64,000 nt of DNA from Rhodococcus sp. SMB37 (GTDB lineage: Bacteria; Actinomycetota; Actinomycetes; Mycobacteriales; Mycobacteriaceae). The notes under the pieces are model-generated. The model ran no database searches, had not been told where the DNA came from, and saw only the letters and a list, made by a program, of their open reading frames with translations. Where the stretch lies: the NCBI RefSeq assembly GCF_004345605.1, contig NZ_SLVY01000001.1, positions 124,001 to 188,000 on the forward strand. The letters are read 5' to 3'. This document shows positions 22,735 to 31,597 of the stretch, piece by piece. A program made the translations under genes and the position numbers. The stretch's first letter is position 1; each line of letters starts with the position of its first letter.

Positions 22735-24360
22735 GTGATCTCTACGCGATTGTCCCGCCGCACTTTGCTCCGCTCCGGAGTCGGTGTCGCCGGCGCCGCC
22801 GCACTCGCCGCCACCGGGAGCACGGCATCGGCGTCACCAGAGATGTTCCACCACGGCGTCGCCTCCGGAGATCCGCTCCCGGACGCGGTGATCCTGTGGA
22901 CACGGGTGACCCCGTCGCCTGAGGCAACACCCGGTTCGGGGCTCGGACCCGAGACAACGGTGCGGTGGGAACTCTCCCGCGACGCGAACTTCAGGACGAT
23001 CGACGCGACCGGAACAGTCACCGCGTCCGCCGCATCGGACCACACCGTCAAGATCGATGCGACCGGACTCGCCCCAGCAACCGAGTATCACTACCGTTTC
23101 GTCGCCGGAGATATCGAGTCGCCGACGGGACGCACCCGCACCGCACCCGCACCGGGCGCACCGACGGGACAACTGCGCTTCGGGGTGGTGTCGTGCTCGA
23201 ATTGGGAGGGCGGCTACTTCGGTGCGTACCGGCATCTCGCGGCCCGCGACGACCTGTTCGCGATCCTGCATCTCGGCGATTACTTGTATGAATACGCCGC
23301 CGGCAAGTTTCCTGTCTCCGAGACCACCCCCCGGACCCACGCACCGGCCAACGAGATCGTGACCGTGACCGACTACCGGATCCGGCACGGCCAGTACAAG
23401 ACCGACCCCGATCTGCAGGCCCTCCATGCGACGGTGCCGTGGATCGTCGTGTGGGACGATCACGAATCGGCAAACGACGCCTACGCCGGCGGTGCGGAGA
23501 ATCACGATCCGGCGACCGAGGGCGATTGGGCCACGCGCAAGGCCGCCTCGGTCAGGGCCTACTCGGAGTGGATGCCGGTCCGAATGGATGGCACCCGCCT
23601 CTACCGGCGACTCCAGTTCGGGGACCTCGCCGAACTGTCCATGCTCGATCTGCGCAGCTACCGGAGCCAGCAGGTCGGCCCGGGCGCGGAGTGGCGCACC
23701 GCCGACGACGACACCCGCACGATCACTGGGCCGGAACAGATGGCGTGGTTGACCGCGGGGCTGACGAGCTCGCAGACGAAGTGGCAGTTCGTGGGTAACT
23801 CGGTGATGATTGCACCGGTGCTCTTCCCGCCCCTGGACCCGCACACGACAGGCGCGCTGACCGAGCTCCTCGGTGTGCCGGCGAACGGGATCCCATACAA
23901 CGCCGACCAGTGGGACGGCTACCCGTCCGACCGTCGCCGACTGCTCGACGCGATCACCGCGGCGGGCCGTCGCAACGTAGTGTTCCTCACCGGCGACATC
24001 CACACCTCGTGGGGTGCAGACATCCCGATCGACGCCGCCGCGTACCCGAGCGCAGGAACGGTGGCGACGGAGTTCGTCGTGCCGTCCGTGACCTCGGCGA
24101 ACATCGACGAGTTGCTCGGGGTTCCGCCGCGGACGGTCGGCCCGGCGCTCGAATCGGCCATCCGATCCACCAATCGGCACATCGAGTACGTCGAACTCGA
24201 CTCGCACGGCTACGGGGTACTCGACGTCGCACCGGAGGCGGTGCAGATGGAATGGTTCCACCTGCACAATCCCTCCGATCCCCGGACCGGCGTGACACGG
24301 GCCGCGGGGCTACGAGTTGCCGCAGACAGCGCGAGGACGGAGCCGGCACCACCGATCTAG
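22735..24360 (+). CDS. phoD: Secreted alkaline phosphatase D (PhoD) family, Tat substrate
   Basis: A calcium/iron-type phosphodiesterase/phosphatase exported by the Tat system. The 541-residue protein opens with a twin-arginine signal, [20 protein letters not shown], ending near ASA at about residue 33. The PhoD N-terminal domain ([20 protein letters not shown]) and metallophosphatase domain follow, with metal ligands in [33 protein letters not shown] and LTGDIHTSW. The start is a GTG without a strong ribosome binding site. Phosphate regulation is typical for the family; I see no clear pho box. Confidence 0.92.
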   Translation: MISTRLSRRTLLRSGVGVAGAAALAATGSTASASPEMFHHGVASGDPLPDAVILWTRVTPSPEATPGSGLGPETTVRWELSRDANFRTIDATGTVTASAASDHTVKIDATGLAPATEYHYRFVAGDIESPTGRTRTAPAPGAPTGQLRFGVVSCSNWEGGYFGAYRHLAARDDLFAILHLGDYLYEYAAGKFPVSETTPRTHAPANEIVTVTDYRIRHGQYKTDPDLQALHATVPWIVVWDDHESANDAYAGGAENHDPATEGDWATRKAASVRAYSEWMPVRMDGTRLYRRLQFGDLAELSMLDLRSYRSQQVGPGAEWRTADDDTRTITGPEQMAWLTAGLTSSQTKWQFVGNSVMIAPVLFPPLDPHTTGALTELLGVPANGIPYNADQWDGYPSDRRRLLDAITAAGRRNVVFLTGDIHTSWGADIPIDAAAYPSAGTVATEFVVPSVTSANIDELLGVPPRTVGPALESAIRSTNRHIEYVELDSHGYGVLDVAPEAVQMEWFHLHNPSDPRTGVTRAAGLRVAADSARTEPAPPI

Positions 24361-24370
24361 AGCGACGACG

Positions 24371-25540
24371 TCAGGACTCCCCGCGCTGATCCAGATGCAA
24401 CAGGACAGCGCGCGCGTGTGCCGCCACATCGTCGTGTCCGGTGTCGGTCGCGAAATCCGCCAGCAACGACCACCGCGAGCTCAGCGCAGGGATCCGCGCC
24501 ACAGACAGTTCGTGCGTCCGCACCGACGCGATGCGGGCGTGATCCTCGGGCAGGAACAGGTGGGTGCTCAACCAGACGCAGGCGAGTTGAGCGTCGAGGA
24601 GACGCTCGGCGAGAACTTCGTCGTAAGCGAGTTGCGGCCACATGCCCACCACCTCGGCGCGCCAGGCATCCGCCATGGCCCGCACCCGCTCGGAGGTCAA
24701 CGGTGCTGCACACAGGCACAGTGGGAACGAGGTGAGCGCGTACGCGATGTCGAGGGTCGCGTCGCGGAACCCACCCCATTCGTAATCGAGAAACTGCACC
24801 CCGTCGTCGCCGACGACGATGTTGTCGGGGCACAGATCCGACGGACTGAATGCGCGGAATCGGCCCCCGGTGAACAGTTTCGCTGCGCGTTCCGCGCGGT
24901 CGAGTACCGACTGGGAAACGGTGAGCCCGAAGTCGGTGGCAAGCAGTTCGGGCACGCCCCGGACCGCGTCGATGGCCTGTTCGGCCACCGCATCGCTGAC
25001 GGATACGACGCCGGCTCTGCGGAGCAACGCCGAGAAGTCTTCCTCACGGCCGACGGTCGCGGCATGCATGCGACCGAGAGCCTGCGCGAGCGCCATGAGC
25101 GTGTTTCCGACGGTATCGGTGTCGCCGCTGCGCAATAGCGTCGCCAGCGGGGTGGCGTCGCCGAGGTCGCTGAGCACCAGCAACCGGGTCTCGAAGTCGT
25201 AGGCGAGCAGTTCCGCTCCGGGTCGATGGTCCTTGGCGAGCGCGGTTGCGAACTGGTACGACACGGCTTCGCGGAGGAAGGCGACCTCCTCGTCCGTCGT
25301 GGCGCCGCGGAGGTCGACATGGCCGGCGCCGCGGGTCGGCGGCACCTGCTTCAGGACGAGAGTGCGGGGCAGCGAGAAGGGGTTGGCAGCAACTCGCACG
25401 CGAAGAACCACCGAGCGGCCACTGCCGCCGAGATCCACAGGATCCGCGAGCGTAACCGGGGCGCCGGTGCGACGAGTGAGCAGCGTCTCCGCTGCTTGCA
25501 CTACCTCCGAAACGGGGTCTGCCAATGTTGCGGTCATCAC
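24371..25540 (-). CDS. Phosphotransferase-fold protein with altered catalytic loop
   Basis: The 389-residue protein has the aminoglycoside-phosphotransferase/choline-kinase-like fold: an N-lobe with TLVLKQVPP (candidate ATP Lys), and a C-lobe whose catalytic loop reads FSPSDLCPDNIVV followed by QFLDYEWGGFRDATLD. The usual His of HxDxxxxN is replaced (Pro at that position), while the Asp and Asn remain. The substrate is unknown. The GTG start has no ribosome binding site but lies exactly six bases after TAGATT (25551-25546), so a leaderless mRNA is likely. Confidence 0.8.
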   Translation of the reverse strand: MMTATLADPVSEVVQAAETLLTRRTGAPVTLADPVDLGGSGRSVVLRVRVAANPFSLPRTLVLKQVPPTRGAGHVDLRGATTDEEVAFLREAVSYQFATALAKDHRPGAELLAYDFETRLLVLSDLGDATPLATLLRSGDTDTVGNTLMALAQALGRMHAATVGREEDFSALLRRAGVVSVSDAVAEQAIDAVRGVPELLATDFGLTVSQSVLDRAERAAKLFTGGRFRAFSPSDLCPDNIVVGDDGVQFLDYEWGGFRDATLDIAYALTSFPLCLCAAPLTSERVRAMADAWRAEVVGMWPQLAYDEVLAERLLDAQLACVWLSTHLFLPEDHARIASVRTHELSVARIPALSSRWSLLADFATDTGHDDVAAHARAVLLHLDQRGES

Positions 25541-25712
25541 CGATCAATCTACATTGTCGCGGCCACCGACAGGGCGTGCGGAATTCCCCACCGACTCGGG
25601 ACCAAGGTCCATTTCGACCGAATCAGCGACGCCGCATTGCCTCGCCCGGCCGAGTTGCGCCTGATCATCGACATGTTTCCCCGAAACGGACAATCCGCAC
25701 CCGAGTGTCCGG

Positions 25713-25758
25713 CCTCCTCGAAAGTTCTTCTCGGAAGCGCGAATCGAGGAGGTCTTTT
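25713..25758 (+). other. Plus-strand hairpin with T-tract and no upstream gene
   Basis: CCTCCTCGA (25713-25721) pairs with TCGAGGAGG (25744-25752) and is followed by TCTTTT. It looks like an intrinsic terminator on the plus strand, yet no plus-strand gene ends here: it lies in the 377-base gap between the divergent phosphotransferase-like gene and the 3' end of aspS. It could end a small RNA. Beyond this and the hairpin at 25842 I see no coding sequence in the gap. Confidence 0.4.
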
Positions 25759-25841
25759 CGGTGCGAAGATCGTCGACAGTCACAACTTCGGTATATCAAG
25801 ATGTTCCGTCGTATCCGAAATCCGTATCTCGAGATCGACGA

Positions 25842-25875
25842 ACGGGGCGCGTTCACAGAGATGGACGCGCCCCGT
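25842..25875 (-). terminator. Probable terminator of aspS
   Basis: An 11-bp perfect stem (ACGGGGCGCGT 25842-25852 with ACGCGCCCCGT 25865-25875) and a 12-base loop lie about 40 bases after the aspS stop. No U-run follows, as often in actinobacteria. A perfect 18-base GC palindrome lies between this and the stop codon (about 25894-25911). Confidence 0.65.
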
Positions 25876-25917
25876 CAGTGTGGGGGCAAGACTTCCGCGG
25901 CGGCCGCCGCGGTCAAC

Positions 25918-27711
25918 CTACTGCGCGGCGGCTGCCGCGGTGTCCTTCACATCCTCGGGCTTGAAGTCCATTCCGGACTCCTTACGCTGCGCCTCGCTGA
26001 TCGGGCCGGGCGCGTCGGTGAGCGGGTCGACTCCCCCACCCGACTTGGGGAACGCGATGACCTCGCGGATCGAGTCCACACCGGCGAGCAGTGCAGTGAT
26101 CCGGTCCCAGCCGAAGGCGATACCGCCGTGCGGCGGCGCACCGTACTTGAATGCCTCGAGCAGGAAGCCGAACTTCTCGTTTGCTTCGTCCTCGGGAATT
26201 CCCATCACCTTGAACACACGTTCCTGGATGTCGGGCCGGTGGATACGAATCGAGCCGCCGCCGATCTCGTTGCCGTTGCAGACGATGTCGTAGGCGTAGG
26301 CCAGCGCCGAGCCCGGATCGGTGTCGAACGTGTCGAGGAATTCTGGCTTCGGCGAGGTGAATGCGTGGTGCACCGCCGTCCACGCGGACGAACCGAGAGC
26401 GACGTCACCGGACGCGGTCGCATCGGCGGCCGGCTCGAACATGGGGGCGTCGACCACCCACACGAACGCCCACGCATTCGGGTCGATGAGGTCGAGCTTG
26501 CGAGCGATCTCGCCGCGCGCTGCACCCAGCAGGGCCCGCATCGGTTTGGTCGCACCGGCCGCGAAGAAGATGCAGTCGCCGGGAACGGCACCCACATGTG
26601 CGGCGAGCCCGGCCCGCTCGGTGTCGGTGAGGTTCTTCGCGACGGGGCCGGTCAGCTCGCCGTCCTCGCCCACGAGTACGTACGCGAGGCCCTTGGCACC
26701 GCGCTGCTTCGCCCACTCCTGCCACGCGTCGAGCTGACGACGCGGCTGCGACGCACCTCCCGGCATGACGACCGCACCGACGTACTCCGCCTGAAAGACC
26801 CGGAAGGTGGTGTCCTTGAAGAACTCCTTGCACTCGACGAGCTCGATGTCGAAGCGCAGGTCCGGCTTGTCGCTGCCGAAACGTCGCATGGCGTCGGCGT
26901 ACGTCATGCGCGGGATCGGTGTCTCGAGCTCGTATCCGACCAGGCGCCACAGCGCGTGCAGTACCTCTTCGGCGAGCAGGATCACGTCGTCCTGGTTCAC
27001 GAACGCCATCTCGATGTCGAGCTGGGTGAACTCCGGCTGCCGGTCGGCGCGGAAGTCCTCGTCGCGGTAGCAGCGCGCGATCTGGTAGTACCGCTCGATG
27101 CCACCGGCCATGAGCAGCTGCTTGAACAGCTGCGGTGACTGCGGCAGAGCGTAGAAGTTGCCGGGCTGCAGGCGCGCAGGCACCAGGAAGTCACGGGCAC
27201 CCTCGGGTGTCGAGCGCGTCAGCGTCGGAGTCTCGACCTCGACGAACTCGTGATGAGCGAGCACCGAGCGGGCAGCGGCGTTGACCTTGCTACGGAGCCG
27301 GATGGCCTTGCCCGGCCCTTCACGGCGCAAGTCCAGGTACCGGTACTTGAGGCGGGCCTCTTCGCCGGCCTGATCGTCGAGCTGGAACGGCAGTGGCGCC
27401 GCCTCACCCAGCACCTCGAGTTCGGTGGCGTTGACCTCCACCGCTCCCGTCGGGATCTCGAAGTTCTGATTGCCTTCGGGCCGGATCTCGACGACTCCGG
27501 TCACCTTCACGCAGTATTCGGCGCGCAGCTTGTGCGCCTGCTCGAGCACCTCTGCGTCACGGAACACCACCTGGGACACGCCGGAGGCGTCGCGCAGGTC
27601 GATGAAGATGACCCCGCCGTGGTCGCGGCGCCGGGCAACCCAACCGGTGAGGGTGACGGTTTGCTCGGCGTGCTCGGCTCGCAACGAGCCGGCGAGATGG
27701 GTGCGCAGCAC
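25918..27711 (-). CDS. aspS: Aspartyl-tRNA synthetase (probably non-discriminating Asp/Asn)
   Basis: Charges tRNA-Asp, and in actinobacteria that lack AsnRS also tRNA-Asn for GatCAB amidation (family knowledge; gat genes are not in the window). The GTG start gives the standard [11 protein letters not shown] and follows AAAGGA by six bases. The 597-residue bacterial-type enzyme has the anticodon OB fold ([21 protein letters not shown]), motif 2 [20 protein letters not shown], the GAD insert, and motif 3 [16 protein letters not shown]. The C-terminal Ala/Gln tail ends TAAAAAQ. Confidence 0.96.
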   Translation of the reverse strand: MLRTHLAGSLRAEHAEQTVTLTGWVARRRDHGGVIFIDLRDASGVSQVVFRDAEVLEQAHKLRAEYCVKVTGVVEIRPEGNQNFEIPTGAVEVNATELEVLGEAAPLPFQLDDQAGEEARLKYRYLDLRREGPGKAIRLRSKVNAAARSVLAHHEFVEVETPTLTRSTPEGARDFLVPARLQPGNFYALPQSPQLFKQLLMAGGIERYYQIARCYRDEDFRADRQPEFTQLDIEMAFVNQDDVILLAEEVLHALWRLVGYELETPIPRMTYADAMRRFGSDKPDLRFDIELVECKEFFKDTTFRVFQAEYVGAVVMPGGASQPRRQLDAWQEWAKQRGAKGLAYVLVGEDGELTGPVAKNLTDTERAGLAAHVGAVPGDCIFFAAGATKPMRALLGAARGEIARKLDLIDPNAWAFVWVVDAPMFEPAADATASGDVALGSSAWTAVHHAFTSPKPEFLDTFDTDPGSALAYAYDIVCNGNEIGGGSIRIHRPDIQERVFKVMGIPEDEANEKFGFLLEAFKYGAPPHGGIAFGWDRITALLAGVDSIREVIAFPKSGGGVDPLTDAPGPISEAQRKESGMDFKPEDVKDTAAAAAQ

Positions 27712-27850
27712 GGAATTCCTTTCGAAACGATCATCGACGGGGTTCGTCGCTGCAATCCTACGAAAGACACGAATTGCCCGAGCACACACGTGCCGAATCG
27801 GTCGTGCCAGACTTGTGCGGCTCGAGTGGCTCGACGACAAGGCGGATGCG

Positions 27851-28765
27851 ATGACGTTCAACCAAGGCGCACGTCGGGATGCGGACAGAATCCGTGTCGG
27901 CGGCGGGGGACGCGGCGGCAAGATCGCGCTCGGCGGCGGCGCCGGCGGCCTGATCGTCTTGATCCTGGCGCTGTTGTTCGGCGGCGATCCGTCGTCGTTG
28001 CTCGGCTCCGGCACCCCGGACCAATCCGGGCAGTACAGCCCCGGAGGCACACTCGAGGGATGCGAAACCGGAGCCGACGCCAACTCCGACGTCGACTGCC
28101 GTGTCGCCTTCACGGTCGAATCTCTCGACACGGTATGGGAGCAGGAGCTCGTCAGACAGACCGGTGTCGCCTACGAGCTGCCGGAGGTCGAGCTGTTCAC
28201 CTCCGCGACCTCGACCGGGTGCGGCAACGCCACGAGCGACATCGGCCCGTTCTACTGTCCTGCGGATCGGACCGCGTATTTCGACACCAGCTTCTTCCAG
28301 CAGCTCGTGACACAGTTCGGTTCGAGCGGCGGACCGCTCGCCCAGGAGTACGTGGTCGCGCACGAGGTGGGTCATCACCTGCAAAATCAGCTCGGAGACC
28401 TCGGCCGCGCGCAGTCCGATCCCCGCGGCCCCGAGTCGGGCGCGGTACGCACCGAACTCCAGGCCGATTGCTACGCCGGGGTGTGGGCGCACTACGCGGA
28501 CACCCTCCCCGACCCGGACACCGGAGTGCCGTTCCTGACACCGCTCAGCGAGAACGACATCCGCGACGCGCTGTCAGCGGCCTCTGCGGTCGGCGACGAC
28601 CGCATCCAGTCCGCGGCGACGGGTCGCGTCAACCCGGAAGCATGGACCCACGGCTCGTCCGAGCAGCGCCAGAAGTGGTTCATCGCGGGATACAACACCG
28701 GGCAGATCGCAGCGTGCGACACCTACTCCGCTGCCGATCTGGACAACCCTGCCGCGCTTCGCTGA
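27851..28765 (+). CDS. ypfJ: Neutral zinc metallopeptidase, membrane-anchored (YpfJ type)
   Basis: The 304-residue protein has a Gly-rich basic N-terminus, one membrane helix at about 27-44 ([19 protein letters not shown]) and an extracytoplasmic peptidase domain with the zinc motif HEVGH at 171-175 and a downstream [14 protein letters not shown] that supplies the third ligand Glu. Four Cys in the outer domain may form disulphides. AAGGCGG five bases before the ATG supports the start. Substrates are unknown. It is divergent from aspS, as in mycobacteria (Rv2575 position). Confidence 0.92.
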   Translation: MTFNQGARRDADRIRVGGGGRGGKIALGGGAGGLIVLILALLFGGDPSSLLGSGTPDQSGQYSPGGTLEGCETGADANSDVDCRVAFTVESLDTVWEQELVRQTGVAYELPEVELFTSATSTGCGNATSDIGPFYCPADRTAYFDTSFFQQLVTQFGSSGGPLAQEYVVAHEVGHHLQNQLGDLGRAQSDPRGPESGAVRTELQADCYAGVWAHYADTLPDPDTGVPFLTPLSENDIRDALSAASAVGDDRIQSAATGRVNPEAWTHGSSEQRQKWFIAGYNTGQIAACDTYSAADLDNPAALR

Positions 28766-28861
28766 CGACCGGCTTCACGAGACCTCAGGCCACCAGTCGT
28801 CCACCGTTCGGTCACACGTTGCGCGGCGGCCGAGTTGCCGCCCTGGCCACCGAGCAGCCGT

Positions 28862-29638
28862 TCACGGGACGGGGTCCACGACGAGCCGCACCACCTCGTC
28901 GTCGGTCCTCCACCATGCGTCCGGATTCTCTCGCGCTGCGGTGTAGACGACGGCGGCGGCATCCCCGGTGATCACTCCTGGCGATCCGGGGTCTCCCGTC
29001 ATGAACGTTGCGGGATCGGGACCGGGCCACGACGGGACATCGTCGTCCGGGGCGGTCCCCGCGGTCGGTGCGTGGACGTGCACAGTGTCCGGATCATAAG
29101 GCTCGGCGTCACCCTCGGCCAGGTCCCAGGCGCCCTCGATCACGCCGCGCAGTGCTTCTCGATTCTCGAGCGCGCTCGACGGGAGATCCCGCTCGAATCG
29201 CGTACCGAACGCGTAGACACGCAATTCGGAGGCGTCACCACGTCCGTGGAAGGTGATGGTGGTCGTCGCTTGATCGGTCACACCGGGACTTCCGACATCG
29301 GTGCCCAGATCGATGAGGTACTGCCCCTCGAGTTCGTCGGCGAAACGAGCGACATCGTCCGGATCCGCCTGTACCACCAGATATTCCGGCGGAGCCATAG
29401 TGGCGGGTTCGTTTCGCCCGGTGAAGACCACACGGCCGTCGCCGTAGACCGAGATCACCGGTGACCGAATCGCCTCGACCACGTACGGCGTCCATCCGTG
29501 GCCGCTGGACCCGACGCTGAACACCAACTGGTCGGCCGGTAGCGGTTCCGAGTGCTCGCTCGGTGAGCCGCATGAGACCACCACGAGCGCAGCGACACCG
29601 ACCCAGGCGAGCTCGAGCGGTCGATGCGCCGACGACAC
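28862..29638 (-). CDS. Putative lipoprotein
   Basis: This 258-residue secreted protein has a signal peptide with the lipobox VVVSCGS (Cys about 23), so it is probably lipid-anchored. The rest is hydrophilic and beta-rich, with VISVYGDGRVVFTGRNEP and TTTITFHGRGDASELRVYAFG, a repeat-like pattern I do not assign to a family. The start is a GTG preceded by GGGGGAA. It is followed 27 bases on by a 3'-oriented tandem partner upstream, the deaminase gene, on the same strand. A 6-bp hairpin near 28825 lies at the convergent 3' ends with the metallopeptidase. Confidence 0.75.
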   Translation of the reverse strand: MSSAHRPLELAWVGVAALVVVSCGSPSEHSEPLPADQLVFSVGSSGHGWTPYVVEAIRSPVISVYGDGRVVFTGRNEPATMAPPEYLVVQADPDDVARFADELEGQYLIDLGTDVGSPGVTDQATTTITFHGRGDASELRVYAFGTRFERDLPSSALENREALRGVIEGAWDLAEGDAEPYDPDTVHVHAPTAGTAPDDDVPSWPGPDPATFMTGDPGSPGVITGDAAAVVYTAARENPDAWWRTDDEVVRLVVDPVP

Positions 29639-29664
29639 TGTTCCCCCCGTCCGTTGCCTCCGAT

Positions 29665-30135
29665 TCAGGGTAGGCGATCGGATGACGGAGCGACGCCGAT
29701 ATCTTCATCCCACAGTTCCGGCGACTCATCGATGAACCGGGTCATCAGCGCGACACAGCGAGGGTCGTCCAGCACAGTCACCGACACTCCGTTGTCGGCA
29801 AGCCAATCGTGACCACCGTAGAACGTGACCGCTTCCCCGACGATGACCGACCCGATACCGAACTGGCGCACCAGGCCACTGCAGTACCAGCACGGCGACA
29901 GCGTCGTCACCATGACCGTCGACCTGTAATCGCGTCGGCGGCCGGCCGCGCGGAACGCAGCGGTCTCGGCGTGGATCGTCGGATCGTCGTCTTGGACGCG
30001 TCTGTTGCGCCCCCGGCCGAGCAGTGCGCCATCGGCGTCGAACAGCGCCGCTCCGATCGGTATGCCACCCTCGGAAAGTCCCTGCTCGGCCTCGGTGAGG
30101 GCGACGTCGAGGAGCGCGTATGCGTCGATGTCCAT
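29665..30135 (-). CDS. Cytosine-deaminase-like nucleoside deaminase (Fcy1 type)
   Basis: The 156-residue zinc deaminase has the catalytic His55-Ala-Glu57 in PTIHAETAAF and the zinc cysteines 82 and 85 in TTLSPCWYCSGLV. Its C-terminal half (IVGEAVTFYGGHDWL, VTVLDDPRC, FIDESPELWDEDIG) closely follows the fungal-type cytosine deaminase pattern rather than TadA or guanine deaminase. Probable role: cytosine or related base salvage to uracil. The ATG has an AGG about ten bases upstream. It lies between the lipoprotein and the chagasin-like gene. Confidence 0.85.
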   Translation of the reverse strand: MDIDAYALLDVALTEAEQGLSEGGIPIGAALFDADGALLGRGRNRRVQDDDPTIHAETAAFRAAGRRRDYRSTVMVTTLSPCWYCSGLVRQFGIGSVIVGEAVTFYGGHDWLADNGVSVTVLDDPRCVALMTRFIDESPELWDEDIGVAPSSDRLP

Positions 30136-30171
30136 CCCGCGAAACCTCAGGTCACCTTCAGTGAAGAAGAC

Positions 30172-30471
30172 TCACGTCACCGTGACGGTCATATCGGCGA
30201 GCGCCGCGGACAGGTCCAGGTGCCGGCGCATCCGCAGCGACAACGGCCATGCCCCCGGCCGCTTCGCACGGAGATAGAACACCCGTTCGCTCGTGGCTCC
30301 GGGCAACGGATTCTTCGAGGGGACGAACCTGATGTCGCGCAGGTTGAGTCCCTTCCCGATCCGGGTCGTCGACCAGCAGTAGTCGCGGGAAGTGTTCTCC
30401 GGCAGATGCAATTCGATGGTGTCCCCCACATCGACCGTCAAATCGCGCGGACCAGTGGTGATGTGCTTCAT
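30172..30471 (-). CDS. Chagasin-like (I42 family) protease inhibitor domain protein
   Basis: A 99-residue protein with an immunoglobulin-like beta pattern: DVGDTIELHLPENTS, then RDYCWST at the place of the NPTTGYxW loop, an acidic-poor middle loop, and AKRPGAWPLSLRMRRH corresponding to the RPW loop. This matches the I42/chagasin inhibitors of cysteine proteases, but there is no signal peptide and the first loop is altered, so inhibition is uncertain. The ATG is preceded by a weak GGAT. The deaminase gene follows after 36 bases. Confidence 0.65.
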   Translation of the reverse strand: MKHITTGPRDLTVDVGDTIELHLPENTSRDYCWSTTRIGKGLNLRDIRFVPSKNPLPGATSERVFYLRAKRPGAWPLSLRMRRHLDLSAALADMTVTVT

Positions 30472-30684
30472 GGATCCAGGGTACGGCGATAATGTGATGT
30501 AGACCACCACTATGGACCGTGACCACCACCTTCGCCGACGGCGTCGGCACCGGGTCGTCGTTCCGGTAGACCCGGCTGTCCAGCCGGTCCGGTTGCTCAC
30601 ACCGGGCCGAGCGAGTGGCTCACTCGTCTCGTTCAGGAGATCCAGCGATACATTCGCTCGGGCGCGGGTGGGGTTTTCTTCGAG

Positions 30685-31557
30685 TCAGGCGATGAGTGCG
30701 GCGGCGAGGTCTCGGTATGCCTGTGTGGGGAACGATGTCGGGTCTGCTGTCAGTACCTGGATGGGCACCTCGTCGGCGCCGGCCTCGTAGTGCCGTTCGA
30801 TCCCGGCGACGACACGTTCGATGCTGCCCGACGGAATCAGTGCCTCGCGCAACCGCTCGCTGCCTGCTCCCGCCACATCGACCTCGGTGTAACCGAGACG
30901 CAGGAGATTGTTGGAGTAGTTCGGAAGCGACAGGTAGCCCCGCATGTACTCCTGTGCGATTCCTCGGGCGGTGTCTTCGTTCTCGTCGAGCACCACGGCG
31001 ACTTCGGGTGCCAGAAGCGGGCCGTCGCCGAGAATTTCCCGGGCCTGTGCAGTGTGTTCGGCGGGAACGAAATAGGGATGTGCGCCCGCGGTGCGCTCGG
31101 CCGACAGCGTCAGCATGCGGGGACCGAGCGCTGCCAGCGCGACACGACCCGCGGGAACCGGGGTGTCCGTTGCATCCAACGCATCGAGGTAGTCGACCAT
31201 GCGGCTGTAGGGCTTCGTGTAGCGGCCGGCTTCGGTCGCGTCGACGACGGGCCCGTGGCTCGTGCCCAGGCCCAGCAGGAAACGTCCGGGATGGTCTCGC
31301 TCGAATCCGTCGACGGACGCCGCGGCGTCCGACGGGTCCGCGTGCCAGATACTGATGATTCCACTCGCAACACCGAGCTTCGATGTCGCAGCGAGCACCT
31401 CGCCGTAGATCGAGGGCACCCCCTCGCCGAACCCACCCGACGTCCATAGCCTCGAATAGCCCAACTCGTCGAGTTCCCGCGCCGCATCGAGAGCGGCTTC
31501 CCTGGTTTTCCGACTCAGCCAGAATCCGCCGCCCCATACACTCACTCGTCGTGTCAT
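30685..31557 (-). CDS. LLM-class F420-dependent oxidoreductase
   Basis: The 290-residue TIM-barrel protein matches the TIGR03620 group: ELDELGYSRLWTSGGFGEGV, LGVASGIISIWHADP, the DHPGRFLLGLGTSH cofactor-binding segment and AGADEVPIQVL at the end. F420 as cofactor is inferred from the family. The 213 bases after its stop hold a palindromic hairpin (CCGGCTG/CAGCCGG near 30585) and CGAGTGgctCACTCG near 30611, which may stop transcription. It is divergent from the membrane hydrolase gene with only 40 bases between them. Confidence 0.88.
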   Translation of the reverse strand: MTRRVSVWGGGFWLSRKTREAALDAARELDELGYSRLWTSGGFGEGVPSIYGEVLAATSKLGVASGIISIWHADPSDAAASVDGFERDHPGRFLLGLGTSHGPVVDATEAGRYTKPYSRMVDYLDALDATDTPVPAGRVALAALGPRMLTLSAERTAGAHPYFVPAEHTAQAREILGDGPLLAPEVAVVLDENEDTARGIAQEYMRGYLSLPNYSNNLLRLGYTEVDVAGAGSERLREALIPSGSIERVVAGIERHYEAGADEVPIQVLTADPTSFPTQAYRDLAAALIA

Positions 31558-31597
31558 GATCCGACACTATCTGCCCGCGTCGGGATACCGTCGGCGG

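Noticed and set aside
27712-28131. 140-residue N-terminal extension of aspS
   Set aside because: It overlaps the divergent metallopeptidase coding region; the GTG at 27711 has a good ribosome binding site and the standard AspRS N-terminus.
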